From positions 1 through 64,000 of the forward strand of contig CAZDVD010000014.1 of assembly GCA_964508765.1 (NCBI GenBank): DNA of 64,000 bases. The letters run 5' to 3'. The translations under genes and the position numbers were made by a program. This DNA is from JABMPR01 sp964508765 (GTDB lineage Bacteria; Fidelibacterota; UBA8477; JABMPR01). A model generated the notes under the pieces. It was not told the origin of the DNA. It saw nothing but the letters and a program-made list of their open reading frames with translations, and made no database searches. This document shows positions 26,578 through 34,930 of this stretch, one piece after another. Within the stretch, counting starts at the first letter, position 1, and each line of letters opens with the position of its first letter.

Positions 26578-27050
26578 AAATCTATCTGGCCGGAGCGATA
26601 GAAGCGGCTCCTGATGATGGTAAAGCCTGGCGGCGTGATATCGGTCAATTTCTTGATGCCGAGTTTAGCATCGAGGTATTTGATCCTTCTCAACATGAGC
26701 AGGACTTTCTGACTGAGGAAGAGAAGCATAACTTCAGACAGTGGAAAAGTACTGATATTAAACGATTTAGACCTGTTATTAAGAAGATTATTGATAGAGA
26801 TTTAGAGCAACTCCTGGAAAAATGTGACGCTGTGATCTGTCTATGGGATGAGTATGTAATTCCCGGAGGCGGGACTCACGGCGAGCTCACGCTGGCTTAT
26901 GAGCACAAGATGCCAGTCTATCTCATCTTGGGAATGCCTCTGGAAAAAGTGGCTTCCTGGATCGTCGGATGCACAACTGAAATATTTTTAAATTTTGATG
27001 AAATGAAACAGTATTTTATCAAAAAAGGTTTCAATAATAATATTGAATAA
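26574..27050 (+). CDS. Nucleoside 2-deoxyribosyltransferase-like protein
   Basis: 158 aa from TTG 26574, which overlaps the permease stop (TTGA). KIYLAGAIEAAPDDGKAWRR is the first strand with the ligand loop, and CDAVICLWDEYVIPGGGTHG with ELTLAYEHKMPVYLIL is the second conserved block with the catalytic-type Glu in GELTLAYE. Both fit the nucleoside 2-deoxyribosyltransferase / DUF4406 fold, which swaps or hydrolyses N-glycosidic bonds of deoxynucleosides. The long helical insert (HNFRQWKSTDIKRFRPVIKK) is unlike the plain enzyme and may fit a different substrate, for example a phage- or toxin-related nucleotide. Ends before a hairpin and the HU gene. Confidence 0.8.
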   Translation: MKIYLAGAIEAAPDDGKAWRRDIGQFLDAEFSIEVFDPSQHEQDFLTEEEKHNFRQWKSTDIKRFRPVIKKIIDRDLEQLLEKCDAVICLWDEYVIPGGGTHGELTLAYEHKMPVYLILGMPLEKVASWIVGCTTEIFLNFDEMKQYFIKKGFNNNIE

Positions 27051-27072
27051 CTGCTTGACTTTCAAAAAAGAC

Positions 27073-27114
27073 CCCTTACCTTTTTGACGTTATCCTAAGG
27101 TGGGTAAGGGTTTT
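27073..27114 (+). terminator. Possible hairpin terminator before the HU gene
   Basis: CCCTTACC (27073-27080) and GGTAAGGG (27103-27110) pair perfectly around a 22-nt loop, followed by TTTT. It lies 23 nt after the deoxyribosyltransferase-like gene. The long loop makes it weaker than the element after HU. The same stretch contains TTGACT/TTGACG strings that may be the -35 of the HU promoter, so the two functions may overlap. Confidence 0.45.
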
Positions 27115-27200
27115 AGCCCACTTGAGCCAATCCGCAGAGGTGCTGCTCAAGTCAACTGAAAAGAATAAAATCATAAATACAAAAACAAGGAGGAAACATT

Positions 27201-27473
27201 ATGAACAAAGCCGAATTGATTGCAAAGATTGCCGATGATTCAGGAATCTCTAAAGTACAGGCTGAAAAAGCACTTGGTGCATTTACAGGCGCTGTTACAG
27301 ATTCATTAAAAGCCGGTAATAAAATTGCTTTAGTTGGTTTCGGAACTTTCGATGTATCAGCTCGTGCAGCTAGAGTTGCTCGTAACCCTCGTACAGGTGA
27401 CCCGATCAATGTTCCTGCAATGAACGTTCCTCGTTTTAAAGCTGGTAAAGGTTTGAAAGACTCCGTCAACTAA
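27201..27473 (+). CDS. hup: HU-family DNA-binding protein
   Basis: 90 aa, the standard HU length. The N-terminal helical pair (NKAELIAKIADDSGISKVQA) is followed by ALVGFGTFDVSARAARVARN and the beta-arm tip PRTGDPINVPAMNVPRFKAG, ending GKGLKDSVN. The tip Pro-type segment RNPRTGD is canonical. HU bends and compacts DNA and helps replication and recombination. The gene has AAGGAGGAAAC before ATG and its own strong terminator, so it is a highly expressed single gene. It sits between the deoxyribosyltransferase-like gene and alr, in its own transcript. Confidence 0.97.
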   Translation: MNKAELIAKIADDSGISKVQAEKALGAFTGAVTDSLKAGNKIALVGFGTFDVSARAARVARNPRTGDPINVPAMNVPRFKAGKGLKDSVN

Positions 27474-27497
27474 AACTCTTTGCTATACATCAATTAG

Positions 27498-27528
27498 AAA
27501 AAGGGCGTGTTGATTCACGCCCTTTTTT
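27498..27528 (+). terminator. Strong intrinsic terminator after the HU gene
   Basis: AAAAAGGGCGTG (27498-27509) pairs fully with CACGCCCTTTTT (27516-27527) around a 6-nt loop TTGATT and ends in six T. Perfect arms, GC-rich core and T-tract make it a textbook Rho-independent terminator. Confidence 0.95.
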
Positions 27529-27546
27529 GATTGGGAGATCGATCTC

Positions 27547-28623
27547 ATGCAAGCCATCTGTCAAGTTTCACTTGATGCCATCACTCAAAACTTCACGTAT
27601 TTCCAGAAAAGAGTACACCCAGCTCAGGTGATCCCTGTTGTGAAGGCCAATGCCTATGGACATGGAGCGCTGAGAGTAACTCAACATCTCCACAAAGAAT
27701 TGGGTGTAGGTACCTTTGCTGTAGCAACACTTGAAGAAGCTCAGGAGCTGGCTGCAAATCTCCCGGACATATCGCTCTTGATTTTCAGTAGAGTATTTCC
27801 ATCAGAATTATCTTCCGTCCCAGAGAATGCCATTCTCACCGTGGGCTCCATGGAAGATGCCAAAGCTTTGGCAGACAATGCTGCTTCTGAGATCAGGGTG
27901 CTCCTCAATGTGAATACTGGCATGAATCGCTTGGGACTCACCCAGGAGCAAGCTTTAGACCTGATAGAGGGTCATACATTACCTATGCGGATAGAAGGCG
28001 TGTATAGTCATTTCTCGTCCTCAGATACGGCCTCAGAGTTGGTATACTTCAATCAAAATATGGAATTCAATTCTCTGGTTGAGAAATTGCGAGCCACTGG
28101 CTTTCAGGGGATGATTCATTTTGCCAATAGTGCTGCTGGCCTGAATGACAATCAGAATCCCTTTGATGGCATGCGCTTGGGGATTGGATTATACGGCTAT
28201 GATACTTCCTCCAGGGGTAAACATCAGACCTTCCTGAACCCTGCCATGACTATTAAAGCACCACTTATCCGAGTCGCTAGAATTACCAGAGGTGAATCAG
28301 TCAGTTATGCTGAAAAATGGCAGGCTGCCATCGATACAAATATTGGTACACTGCGTTTTGGATATGCTGATGGCTATAGCAGAGCATTATCCAATAGGGG
28401 AATGGTCTCCTATAATGGAAAGACGTATCCAGTCGTAGGCACAGTCACTATGGATCATATTATGATTGACCTGGGGCAAGATGAACCTGAAACCGGGGAG
28501 TACTTCACTGTCATGGGAGGTGAATCATCGAGAGTTCAGATTCATACAATTTCAAAAATTCTGAACACCATTCCCTATGAGATATGTTGTGCCATCTCAG
28601 CACGTGTAAAACGTAAGTATTAG
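27547..28623 (+). CDS. alr: Alanine racemase
   Basis: 358 aa. The PLP-binding Lys lies in VIPVVKANAYGHGALRV near residue 33. RLGIGLYGYDTS, ITRGESVSYAEKW (catalytic Tyr) and GTVTMDHIMIDLG are all standard Alr motifs. The fold is a TIM barrel plus C-terminal beta domain ending ICCAISARVKRKY. The enzyme makes D-alanine for peptidoglycan cross-bridges in the cytoplasm. It is monocistronic in appearance: an HU terminator before it and a 190-bp gap after it. Together with later genes it places cell-wall functions in this part of the window. Confidence 0.97.
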   Translation: MQAICQVSLDAITQNFTYFQKRVHPAQVIPVVKANAYGHGALRVTQHLHKELGVGTFAVATLEEAQELAANLPDISLLIFSRVFPSELSSVPENAILTVGSMEDAKALADNAASEIRVLLNVNTGMNRLGLTQEQALDLIEGHTLPMRIEGVYSHFSSSDTASELVYFNQNMEFNSLVEKLRATGFQGMIHFANSAAGLNDNQNPFDGMRLGIGLYGYDTSSRGKHQTFLNPAMTIKAPLIRVARITRGESVSYAEKWQAAIDTNIGTLRFGYADGYSRALSNRGMVSYNGKTYPVVGTVTMDHIMIDLGQDEPETGEYFTVMGGESSRVQIHTISKILNTIPYEICCAISARVKRKY

Positions 28624-28813
28624 GAGAATAATTCACCTGCTATTAACGGACAGATTGGTCCTGTTCTGCTGCAAAGCTTGCTCATATAATTCCTGTGGAA
28701 ACAAGTAATTCGATTAACAAATACAAAAAATCAATTCGTATTCTCTGACGAATAGACCTGTTTGTTCATATATTTTACAAATTCCCCTCATTTGGAACAA
28801 AAAATGGTTGAAT

Positions 28814-30385
28814 ATGCTGAAATATTTCTTAAATCCTTGCCTGTATCGAGGTGTAGGTATCTCTGACTTTGATGATCTTTTGATTATGCTTTCTGTTCAA
28901 GAATGCAATAAGGAGTTTAACGTGAATATAGTAGTAGTTAGTGGTGAGCAAAACCACGAGCTCGTTGATTATGGAAAAACATTTCCAGACTCTCGAATTG
29001 ATGTCATGAACTCAACAGATTTAACAGCCAAATTATTCAGTGATAAATTACTCAGCTTTCAGGGAGAAATGCTGCTCCTTATAGATGCTCGAAGCGAAAA
29101 GATTGAATTCAAACAATCCGCTGCCGAATTGTATGAACTGGTGGCTGAAAGCTCGGATGATTGGTCATTGATTTTTGCTGATTATGAAGTTGATGACAAT
29201 GGACAACTCAGTGATGAGCATTTACTTGATCATCATATTGGTCGGGTGCGTGACAATACAGACTACGGAAAAGCCTGGGTATTAAACCTTGAAAAGCTTG
29301 CTGAAGTCCTGCCTCTCGCTGATTCTACCAAACAACACTTCTTATACGAATTAAGATTACGTCTCAGTGAAGTTGGAGAATTGGTGCATATTGCCAATCG
29401 CTATGCTGGTGCTCCTTATCGAGTCAACAAGGCCGTGGGTGAACAAAACGTATTTGATTATCTCCTGGCCAGCAAAGATTCACAGTTGGAACTCGAACAA
29501 ATAGTTACTGACCATTTAAAAAGAACTGGAGCATATCTTGCTCCTGGAGCACATTACTCCAAGGTCCCTTATGCCAGCAAACAATACGAATTAACTGCCA
29601 GCGTGATCATTCCTGTGAATAACCGCCCAGAATTTATAGGTGCGGCCATTGAGTCAATACTTGCCCAGACTATCCAGGATATTGAAGTCATCGTGGTCGT
29701 AAATGGGGGTGAGAATGATCCTACCATTCCTGCAGTGCAAGCATACCTAGCCGGCGGGAGTAAATATGATGCCAGCAAACCTGCCGTTCAACTGGTTGTC
29801 CTTGATATCAATAATATCGGTCTCTGTCTAAATGCTGGTTTAATGCGGGCCAAAGGAAAACTTTACGTCCAACTGGATTCTGATGATCAGCTCATTGAAG
29901 ATGCTGTTGAAAAAGTCACACAAGTTTATGAGTCAGATGACACCATTGCCATGGTGATAGGTTCCTACGAAGTGTGGGAAAAAGATTCCGATTCTGGAGA
30001 AATCACAAGAATGGATTCAATTCCAGTGGTTACCCATGATGAATGGACTGAGGAAAATGGTCGCAACAACCTGTTGCGGATCAACGGAGCTGGAGCACCA
30101 CGCTCATTTTACATTGAAGCTGCCAGAGATATTGGGTTCCTCGATATGAATACGTCAGCCTTCGCCAGAAATTATGGTGAAGACTATGATTTTGTGTCCC
30201 GCATGAGTGAGCACCATCGCATTGGTCGCGTCTGGGATCCAATCTATAAAGTCATCCGCCATGGTGGGGGTACAGACCACAATATTGATCGTGCCACCGT
30301 CGATCGGAATGACAATGCTAAGGATGAAATGCGTCGTGAAGCTATTTATAGACGTCAAATTTTAAACGAGGTCGCAAATGGATGA
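28814..30385 (+). CDS. Glycosyltransferase family 2 protein with an extra N-terminal domain
   Basis: 523 aa from ATG 28814 (a TTG two codons earlier is also possible; neither has a strong ribosome site). Residues about 255-480 are a GT-A fold: TASVIIPVNNRPEFIGAAIE, SILAQTIQDIEVIVV, NIGLCLNAGLMRAKGKLYVQ and the metal-binding LDSDDQLIED. Residues 1-250 are a separate alpha/beta region (MLLLIDARSEKIEFK, DDWSLIFADYEVDDN) that itself looks like a degenerate GT-A domain without a clear DxD. GT2 enzymes move sugars from nucleotide donors to lipids, proteins or glycans. It overlaps the kinase gene that follows by 8 nt. Confidence 0.88.
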   Translation: MLKYFLNPCLYRGVGISDFDDLLIMLSVQECNKEFNVNIVVVSGEQNHELVDYGKTFPDSRIDVMNSTDLTAKLFSDKLLSFQGEMLLLIDARSEKIEFKQSAAELYELVAESSDDWSLIFADYEVDDNGQLSDEHLLDHHIGRVRDNTDYGKAWVLNLEKLAEVLPLADSTKQHFLYELRLRLSEVGELVHIANRYAGAPYRVNKAVGEQNVFDYLLASKDSQLELEQIVTDHLKRTGAYLAPGAHYSKVPYASKQYELTASVIIPVNNRPEFIGAAIESILAQTIQDIEVIVVVNGGENDPTIPAVQAYLAGGSKYDASKPAVQLVVLDINNIGLCLNAGLMRAKGKLYVQLDSDDQLIEDAVEKVTQVYESDDTIAMVIGSYEVWEKDSDSGEITRMDSIPVVTHDEWTEENGRNNLLRINGAGAPRSFYIEAARDIGFLDMNTSAFARNYGEDYDFVSRMSEHHRIGRVWDPIYKVIRHGGGTDHNIDRATVDRNDNAKDEMRREAIYRRQILNEVANG

Positions 30386-31571
30386 AATCGTATTAATTGG
30401 AATTGATGGAGGGGCTTCTAAGGTCCTGGTTCATAAAGTTGATATCCTGATTAACCCCATGCGCTTTGTGGCTCTTAAGCCATTTATTGAAGTTGCCTAC
30501 AGTACATCTGACTCCTATAACCCTAAGTTTAAGCCTATTGTGCTTGCACGTCAGCTCAAAGAGCATAAGAGTAACACGGTCAAGCAGACCAAAACAGAAG
30601 CAGATCAGGAAATTGCCCTGCTGGATAGTTTTACCAAAGCTGTCCGTACGATTCTAGGGAAGAACGTCACCCAGGACGTGATCATTGGAGTGGGTCTGCC
30701 CGGTCAGAAAACCAAGAATGGACGCGGTATTTCTGCTATGGCAAACGGCCCTCGTATGCCAAAATTTTTGGACAAGCTGGAGAAAGCCCTGGAAAAGGAG
30801 GGTTATACAACCCTGCATCCCATTCAGGTTATTGGCAGCGATGCTGATTATTGTGGTTTGGGTGAACAATGGGGTGATGCTGGCGGTATGCGCGGCGTTA
30901 AATCAGCTTATTACTTTGGTGTGGGTACAGGAATCGCAGATGCCATGTTGCTTAACGGAAGTCATGTGCCTTTTGATGCTTGCAAATCCTGGATTGCCAA
31001 GGCCTGGGAAATGATGGCGAATGAAGAAGAGAGTTATGAGAATCTACTATCTGCAAAGGGGATTCAAGCTCGCTATGGTAAGTTGACAGATATCACAGTT
31101 GAAGAGTTGGATCAAGCTGAAATCTTTCCATGGCAAATCTACGAACGTGCACTTGTTGGAGAAGAACCGGCTTTGGAAATTGTAAGCAGCACAGCTCTGG
31201 CTCTATCTGAATTATTGTTCCATCGTATTCAAACCCTTGCTCTTGGAGTTCCTGAAACCATGCTTAGGGATGCCAGTCGAACTCTGGATACAGAACACGA
31301 ATATCTCGGTGAAGTGTTTGAGCGAATTGTTATTGGACAACGTCTTGGGGATATCTGGGAGTTTAAGAAATTTACTCCGCTTCTCCTTGATCCTGTGAAT
31401 GAAAAGTTAGGTCGCATGATTCACTCTTCCAGCTTGCCTGCTGAAGTGAAGTCAAAATATTTGACCAAAACCAACCGTCTGAGGGATGACTTGATTATTC
31501 ATTCTGAATTGAGACATGCCCCTGCCTTAGGAGCTGCCGTCGATGCCTATCTCGAGTGGATTGAACAGTGA
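30378..31571 (+). CDS. ASKHA-superfamily sugar kinase (BadF/GlcNAc-kinase-like)
   Basis: 397 aa. The phosphate-1 loop VLIGIDGGASKVLVHKV opens the protein. VIIGVGLPGQKTKNGRG and VIGSDADYCGLGEQWGDAGG carry the likely catalytic Asp region, and SAYYFGVGTGIADAMLLNGS is the second phosphate loop. The C-terminus holds ELRHAPALGAAVDAYLE, typical of the adenosine-binding end. The layout fits N-acetylglucosamine/muramic-acid-type kinases of the BadF/BadG family. Position in a cell-wall cluster favours an amino-sugar substrate. It overlaps the glycosyltransferase before it and the SpoIID gene after it (29 nt), so all three are cotranscribed. Confidence 0.8.
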   Translation: MDEIVLIGIDGGASKVLVHKVDILINPMRFVALKPFIEVAYSTSDSYNPKFKPIVLARQLKEHKSNTVKQTKTEADQEIALLDSFTKAVRTILGKNVTQDVIIGVGLPGQKTKNGRGISAMANGPRMPKFLDKLEKALEKEGYTTLHPIQVIGSDADYCGLGEQWGDAGGMRGVKSAYYFGVGTGIADAMLLNGSHVPFDACKSWIAKAWEMMANEEESYENLLSAKGIQARYGKLTDITVEELDQAEIFPWQIYERALVGEEPALEIVSSTALALSELLFHRIQTLALGVPETMLRDASRTLDTEHEYLGEVFERIVIGQRLGDIWEFKKFTPLLLDPVNEKLGRMIHSSSLPAEVKSKYLTKTNRLRDDLIIHSELRHAPALGAAVDAYLEWIEQ

Positions 31572-32847
31572 GATAATCCGTGTAGGAATTGTTTTACCTG
31601 AAGATAAAATCCAGGAAGTAACCATCTCTTGGTCTCCCGAGCTTAAGCTCGAGATAAATACTCCGGATCTAAGTGCTACACAAAGCATAACCCTTGTCAT
31701 TGAAGAGAACGCCATTTCCTTCAAGGATCAACCCAATCTCTCAAATCAGATAGAAGTTTCGCTCAACTGTTCAGATCAAGTTGAAGCCCTGTCAACCAAA
31801 TATGGTTTTCACATTCATCCCGTTGTGGCAGGGCGTGGTTTCCATTGGGAGAAGCGGATTGAAGTAGACTTACCAGGCAAACTTGAGATCAGTATTCAGG
31901 ATGGATATTTCAAGGTTATCAATTTTGTTGATGTTGAAGCCTATGTAGCCTGTGTAGCCACCTCAGAAATGGGCTCTGAAGCACCTGTAGATTTACTGGC
32001 AGCTCAAACCGTGGTGGCACGCTGCTGGTCACTAGCCCTGGCTGAGGCCAAGCATCTCTCTGATGGTTATGATGTCTGCAATGATGATTGTTGTCAGCGT
32101 TACCAGGGGACGACATTCCTCACAGACCACTCACTCAAAGCGGCTATAGAAACCAGGGGTGAGGTTTTAGTCTATGATGACAAGGTCATTGATGCCCGTT
32201 ACTCAAAAAATTGTGGTGGAATGGTCGAAGCTTATGATACTGTCTGGGAGGGAGGACCCGTTCCTTACCTCATCCCACTGTGGGATGCTCCTGAGCAAAA
32301 GTCGGGATATGCCGTGGATGATTTTGATAAGCACCTTGCCTATGATGATGCCTACTGTTCATCGAAAAGATTCGAAAACGTGAATCTGGCAGGGATGCTA
32401 GGGAAAGTAGATGTTTCAGGTAGCTACTATCGCTGGGAACAGGTGATGACCAAAGTGGATATCCTGAAAAATCTCAAGAAATATACGGGACTGATCTGGA
32501 CCAGCATTGATGATATACGCATCATGGAACGGGGACCCAGCGCCCGAATAAAATATCTTTTCCTCGTAGGTACAGACGGGAATGGCAACCCTGCTGAGCA
32601 GATGGTTAAATCAGAGTACGGTATTCGCCAGATGTTTAGTGATTCATTCCTTTATTCTTCAGCCTTCGTCATCAAGAATGCAGAATCCCTCAGGGATGAT
32701 GATCATGTCGTGCTCAGAGGAGCTGGATGGGGTCACGGAGTAGGTCTATGTCAGATGGGAGCCCTGGGCATGGCCCTGGACCATATCGGATACAAAGAGA
32801 TACTTAAACACTACTATCCTGGTACAACACTGACTTCACTTAGATAA
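31543..32847 (+). CDS. SpoIID/LytB-domain protein (peptidoglycan glycan-strand enzyme)
   Basis: 434 aa from ATG 31543, which has AGGAGC about 9 nt upstream; a TTG six codons in is an alternative. FVDVEAYVACVATSEMGSEA holds the catalytic Glu of SpoIID. AAQTVVARCWSLALAEAK, IDARYSKNCGGMVEAYDTVW and GAGWGHGVGLCQMGALGMA are the remaining conserved blocks. The two Cys-rich places (VCNDDCCQRY and CGG) match the zinc/redox region of SpoIID. SpoIID is a lytic transglycosylase acting on glycan strands stripped of peptides. No signal peptide is visible, which is odd for an enzyme that must act outside the membrane. Confidence 0.92.
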   Translation: MPISSGLNSEIIRVGIVLPEDKIQEVTISWSPELKLEINTPDLSATQSITLVIEENAISFKDQPNLSNQIEVSLNCSDQVEALSTKYGFHIHPVVAGRGFHWEKRIEVDLPGKLEISIQDGYFKVINFVDVEAYVACVATSEMGSEAPVDLLAAQTVVARCWSLALAEAKHLSDGYDVCNDDCCQRYQGTTFLTDHSLKAAIETRGEVLVYDDKVIDARYSKNCGGMVEAYDTVWEGGPVPYLIPLWDAPEQKSGYAVDDFDKHLAYDDAYCSSKRFENVNLAGMLGKVDVSGSYYRWEQVMTKVDILKNLKKYTGLIWTSIDDIRIMERGPSARIKYLFLVGTDGNGNPAEQMVKSEYGIRQMFSDSFLYSSAFVIKNAESLRDDDHVVLRGAGWGHGVGLCQMGALGMALDHIGYKEILKHYYPGTTLTSLR

Positions 32848-32865
32848 TCGGTTTCTGAATCTATG

Positions 32866-32900
32866 CTGGAGTTTGAAGCTCCAGGTTAAAAAGTTTTTTT
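32866..32900 (+). terminator. Hairpin with T-tract after the SpoIID gene
   Basis: CTGGAG (32866-32871) pairs with CTCCAG (32879-32884), followed shortly by GTTAAAAAG and eight T. The stem is short and the T-run starts about 10 nt after it, so efficiency may be moderate. It separates the GT-kinase-SpoIID unit from the NamZ genes. Confidence 0.5.
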
Positions 32901-32998
32901 TAATTTTGGTTTCACCAATTGGACAAGATCAAACTGTTTTGTGTTGGTAAAAGCTTTTAACTAACCTAGTTTGAATCAACAACCCGGAGAAAAGTCAT

Positions 32999-34225
32999 AT
33001 GCATAAACGAACCCATTCTAAGCGAATTCAGTTTGCAACTGTCAGCATCTTATTGATGTTTATTCTTCAGGCCTGTGTGAGTGTTGCACCACCTGTTGTT
33101 GGTGAACTACCTCCACTTCCTGAACCACCACAGCCTGCTGAAATTGATACTACTCCCAGTGTTCAATATGCCACAGTCAAATCTGGCCTTGAAGTCTTTC
33201 TCAATAGGGGCCAATGGGATCAAAATTTGAAGTATGGGTTGTTGGCCAATCAAACCTGCGTCGATCGCAACCTGGTGCACGGCGTCAACCTTTTGCCCGA
33301 GCATATCAATCTGGTTTTGATTATGTCACCAGAGCATGGACTGTTCGGTGCTGAAAATGCTGGTGACCATATCGTTGAAGAAGTTGATCCAAGCACTGGT
33401 ATAAAAGCGGTGACGACCTACCGTAAAAAACAGGCTGAAATCAACGAAATGATCGCTGATCTTGATGTGATCCTCTTCGATATTCAGGATATTGGCGTGA
33501 GATCATATACCTTTATCTATTCTATGTCATACATCATGAAAGCTGCTTCTGCCATGGGGAAGAAGGTCATTATTCTGGATCGGCCCAATCCAATCAATGG
33601 TATCCAGATGGAAGGCAATCTTCTGCTTCCAGAGAATGAAAGTGGTGTTGGTCGCTATCCTATTCCTTATCGGCATGGGATGACCACGGGGGAGTTGGCT
33701 CAACTTTTCAACAACGAGTATGGTATTCATTGTGATTTGGAAGTGGTCAAAATGGAAGGTTGGACCCGGGATATGTGGTTTGAAGATACCGGACTCCCAT
33801 GGGTACCCACCTCACCCCATGTACCAGATGCTTCAACTATTCTACCTATGATCTCAACAGGTACCTATGGTGAATTACACGTTTTATCAGAGGGTGTAGG
33901 CATCACAATTCCTTTTGAGTTTTCAGGTGGACCGTGGATCAAGAACCCACATGAATTTGCACACGCCTTACAGGCGAGAGTTGGGGAAGGCGTCATATTT
34001 CGGCCAACTTTTGTAAAACCTTATTATGGTCGCTATAAGGGGCAGGTCTGTGGTGGAGTTCAGTTACACGTTAGCAATCGGGAACAATACAAACCCTATC
34101 TTATTGGATTGCAAATTTTGGCTGTTCACCAGGAACTTTATCCTGAGATAGATCTCTTTGCCAATCAAAGACTACCTGGAACAGGGTGGTCGTATATTTA
34201 TCTCGGGTTCAGAAATTGGTTATGA
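32999..34225 (+). pseudogene. namZ: NamZ-type (DUF1343) exo-muramidase lipoprotein, 3' end lost by deletion
   Basis: 408 aa. A lipoprotein signal (VSILLMFILQACVSVAPP) leads into a DUF1343 domain: NYGLLANQT-like block, MSPEHGLFGAENAGDH, ILFDIQDIGVRSYTFIYSMS, ILDRPNPINGIQMEGN and LPWVPTSPHVPDA. The homology stops near HQELYPEIDLFANQ (about 34160). The family, and the intact paralog at 34931, continue for about 50 more residues (GPDRLWGGSGLREMVDAG). Here the frame instead ends in RLPGTGWSYIYLGFRNWL, which is the start of a different gene read out of frame. So a deletion fused the two genes. NamZ enzymes release MurNAc from glycan ends; loss of the C-terminal lobe probably inactivates it. Confidence 0.78.
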
Positions 34226-34922
34226 TCTTGAGGCAAGCGGTAGTACTGCTGATATCAGTTTTTACCATAATTACTTTCAAGCCGAATACATCAGCGATGA
34301 TGCTCAATCTTACGCTGTCTCAGGTATGGCCAGTGGCATATTTTCTGGATTATCTGGGGTTACATTTGACAATGGATCACATGGTACTTATGATGTTGAC
34401 TATCCTGATGGTATTAAACCCTTCGGTGGATTTCTAAACAATTTGCGCTATGATGATGCTGACTATACAAGTCAGGGAGGTGCTGGTATTCAGTATCTTA
34501 GAGATTATGGTGAAAGTACAGCATTAGGTGGAATTGTATATCTTGGTGTTGGGTTTGAAGCCATATATCCAGAGAGTGCCCGCAATACGATCATGTCTGT
34601 AGTGCTTGATTATCTGGAAACAGTAGATGTGGATGTTCCAGTACAACAACCCACGGACTTTCAAGTTTCACAGGCATATCCCAACCCATTTAATGGTTCC
34701 TTTGCCGTGGATATCCAGGTGCAGGAGTCCACTGATTTGATGATCAGCCTCTTCAATTTGAAGGGTCAATTGGTTCAGCAATTTGAGCGAGGAGTTAACC
34801 CGGGGAATAATCATATCACAGTAGCGGGTCTCAACAATTCGACTGTCGCCTCAGGTGTGTACATTCTCAGAATTGGAAACGAATCTCAGTTTTTTACACA
34901 AAATATTACCTACTTAAAATAG
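34160..34922 (+). pseudogene. 3' remnant of a secreted protein with a FCB C-terminal sorting domain
   Basis: From about 34160 a frame different from NamZ gives IKDYLEQGGRIFISGSEIGY, in the style of a glycosyl-hydrolase- or amidase-like fold edge. It then reads GFEAIYPESARNTIMSVVLD, a linker, and a C-terminal sorting domain (FQVSQAYPNPFNGSFAVDIQ ... ASGVYILRIGN). The TTG at 34158 is inside the NamZ gene and has no ribosome site; it is not a true start. The missing N-terminus and signal peptide, and the abrupt join to NamZ, show that this is the tail of a once larger gene. The end lies 9 nt before the next NamZ gene, in the same direction. Confidence 0.72.
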
Positions 34923-34930
34923 GAGCAGAA

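Noticed and set aside
34158..34922. Independent gene starting at TTG 34158
   Set aside because: The TTG lies in the NamZ reading frame region without ribosome site, and the protein lacks an N-terminal domain and signal; better explained as a deletion remnant.
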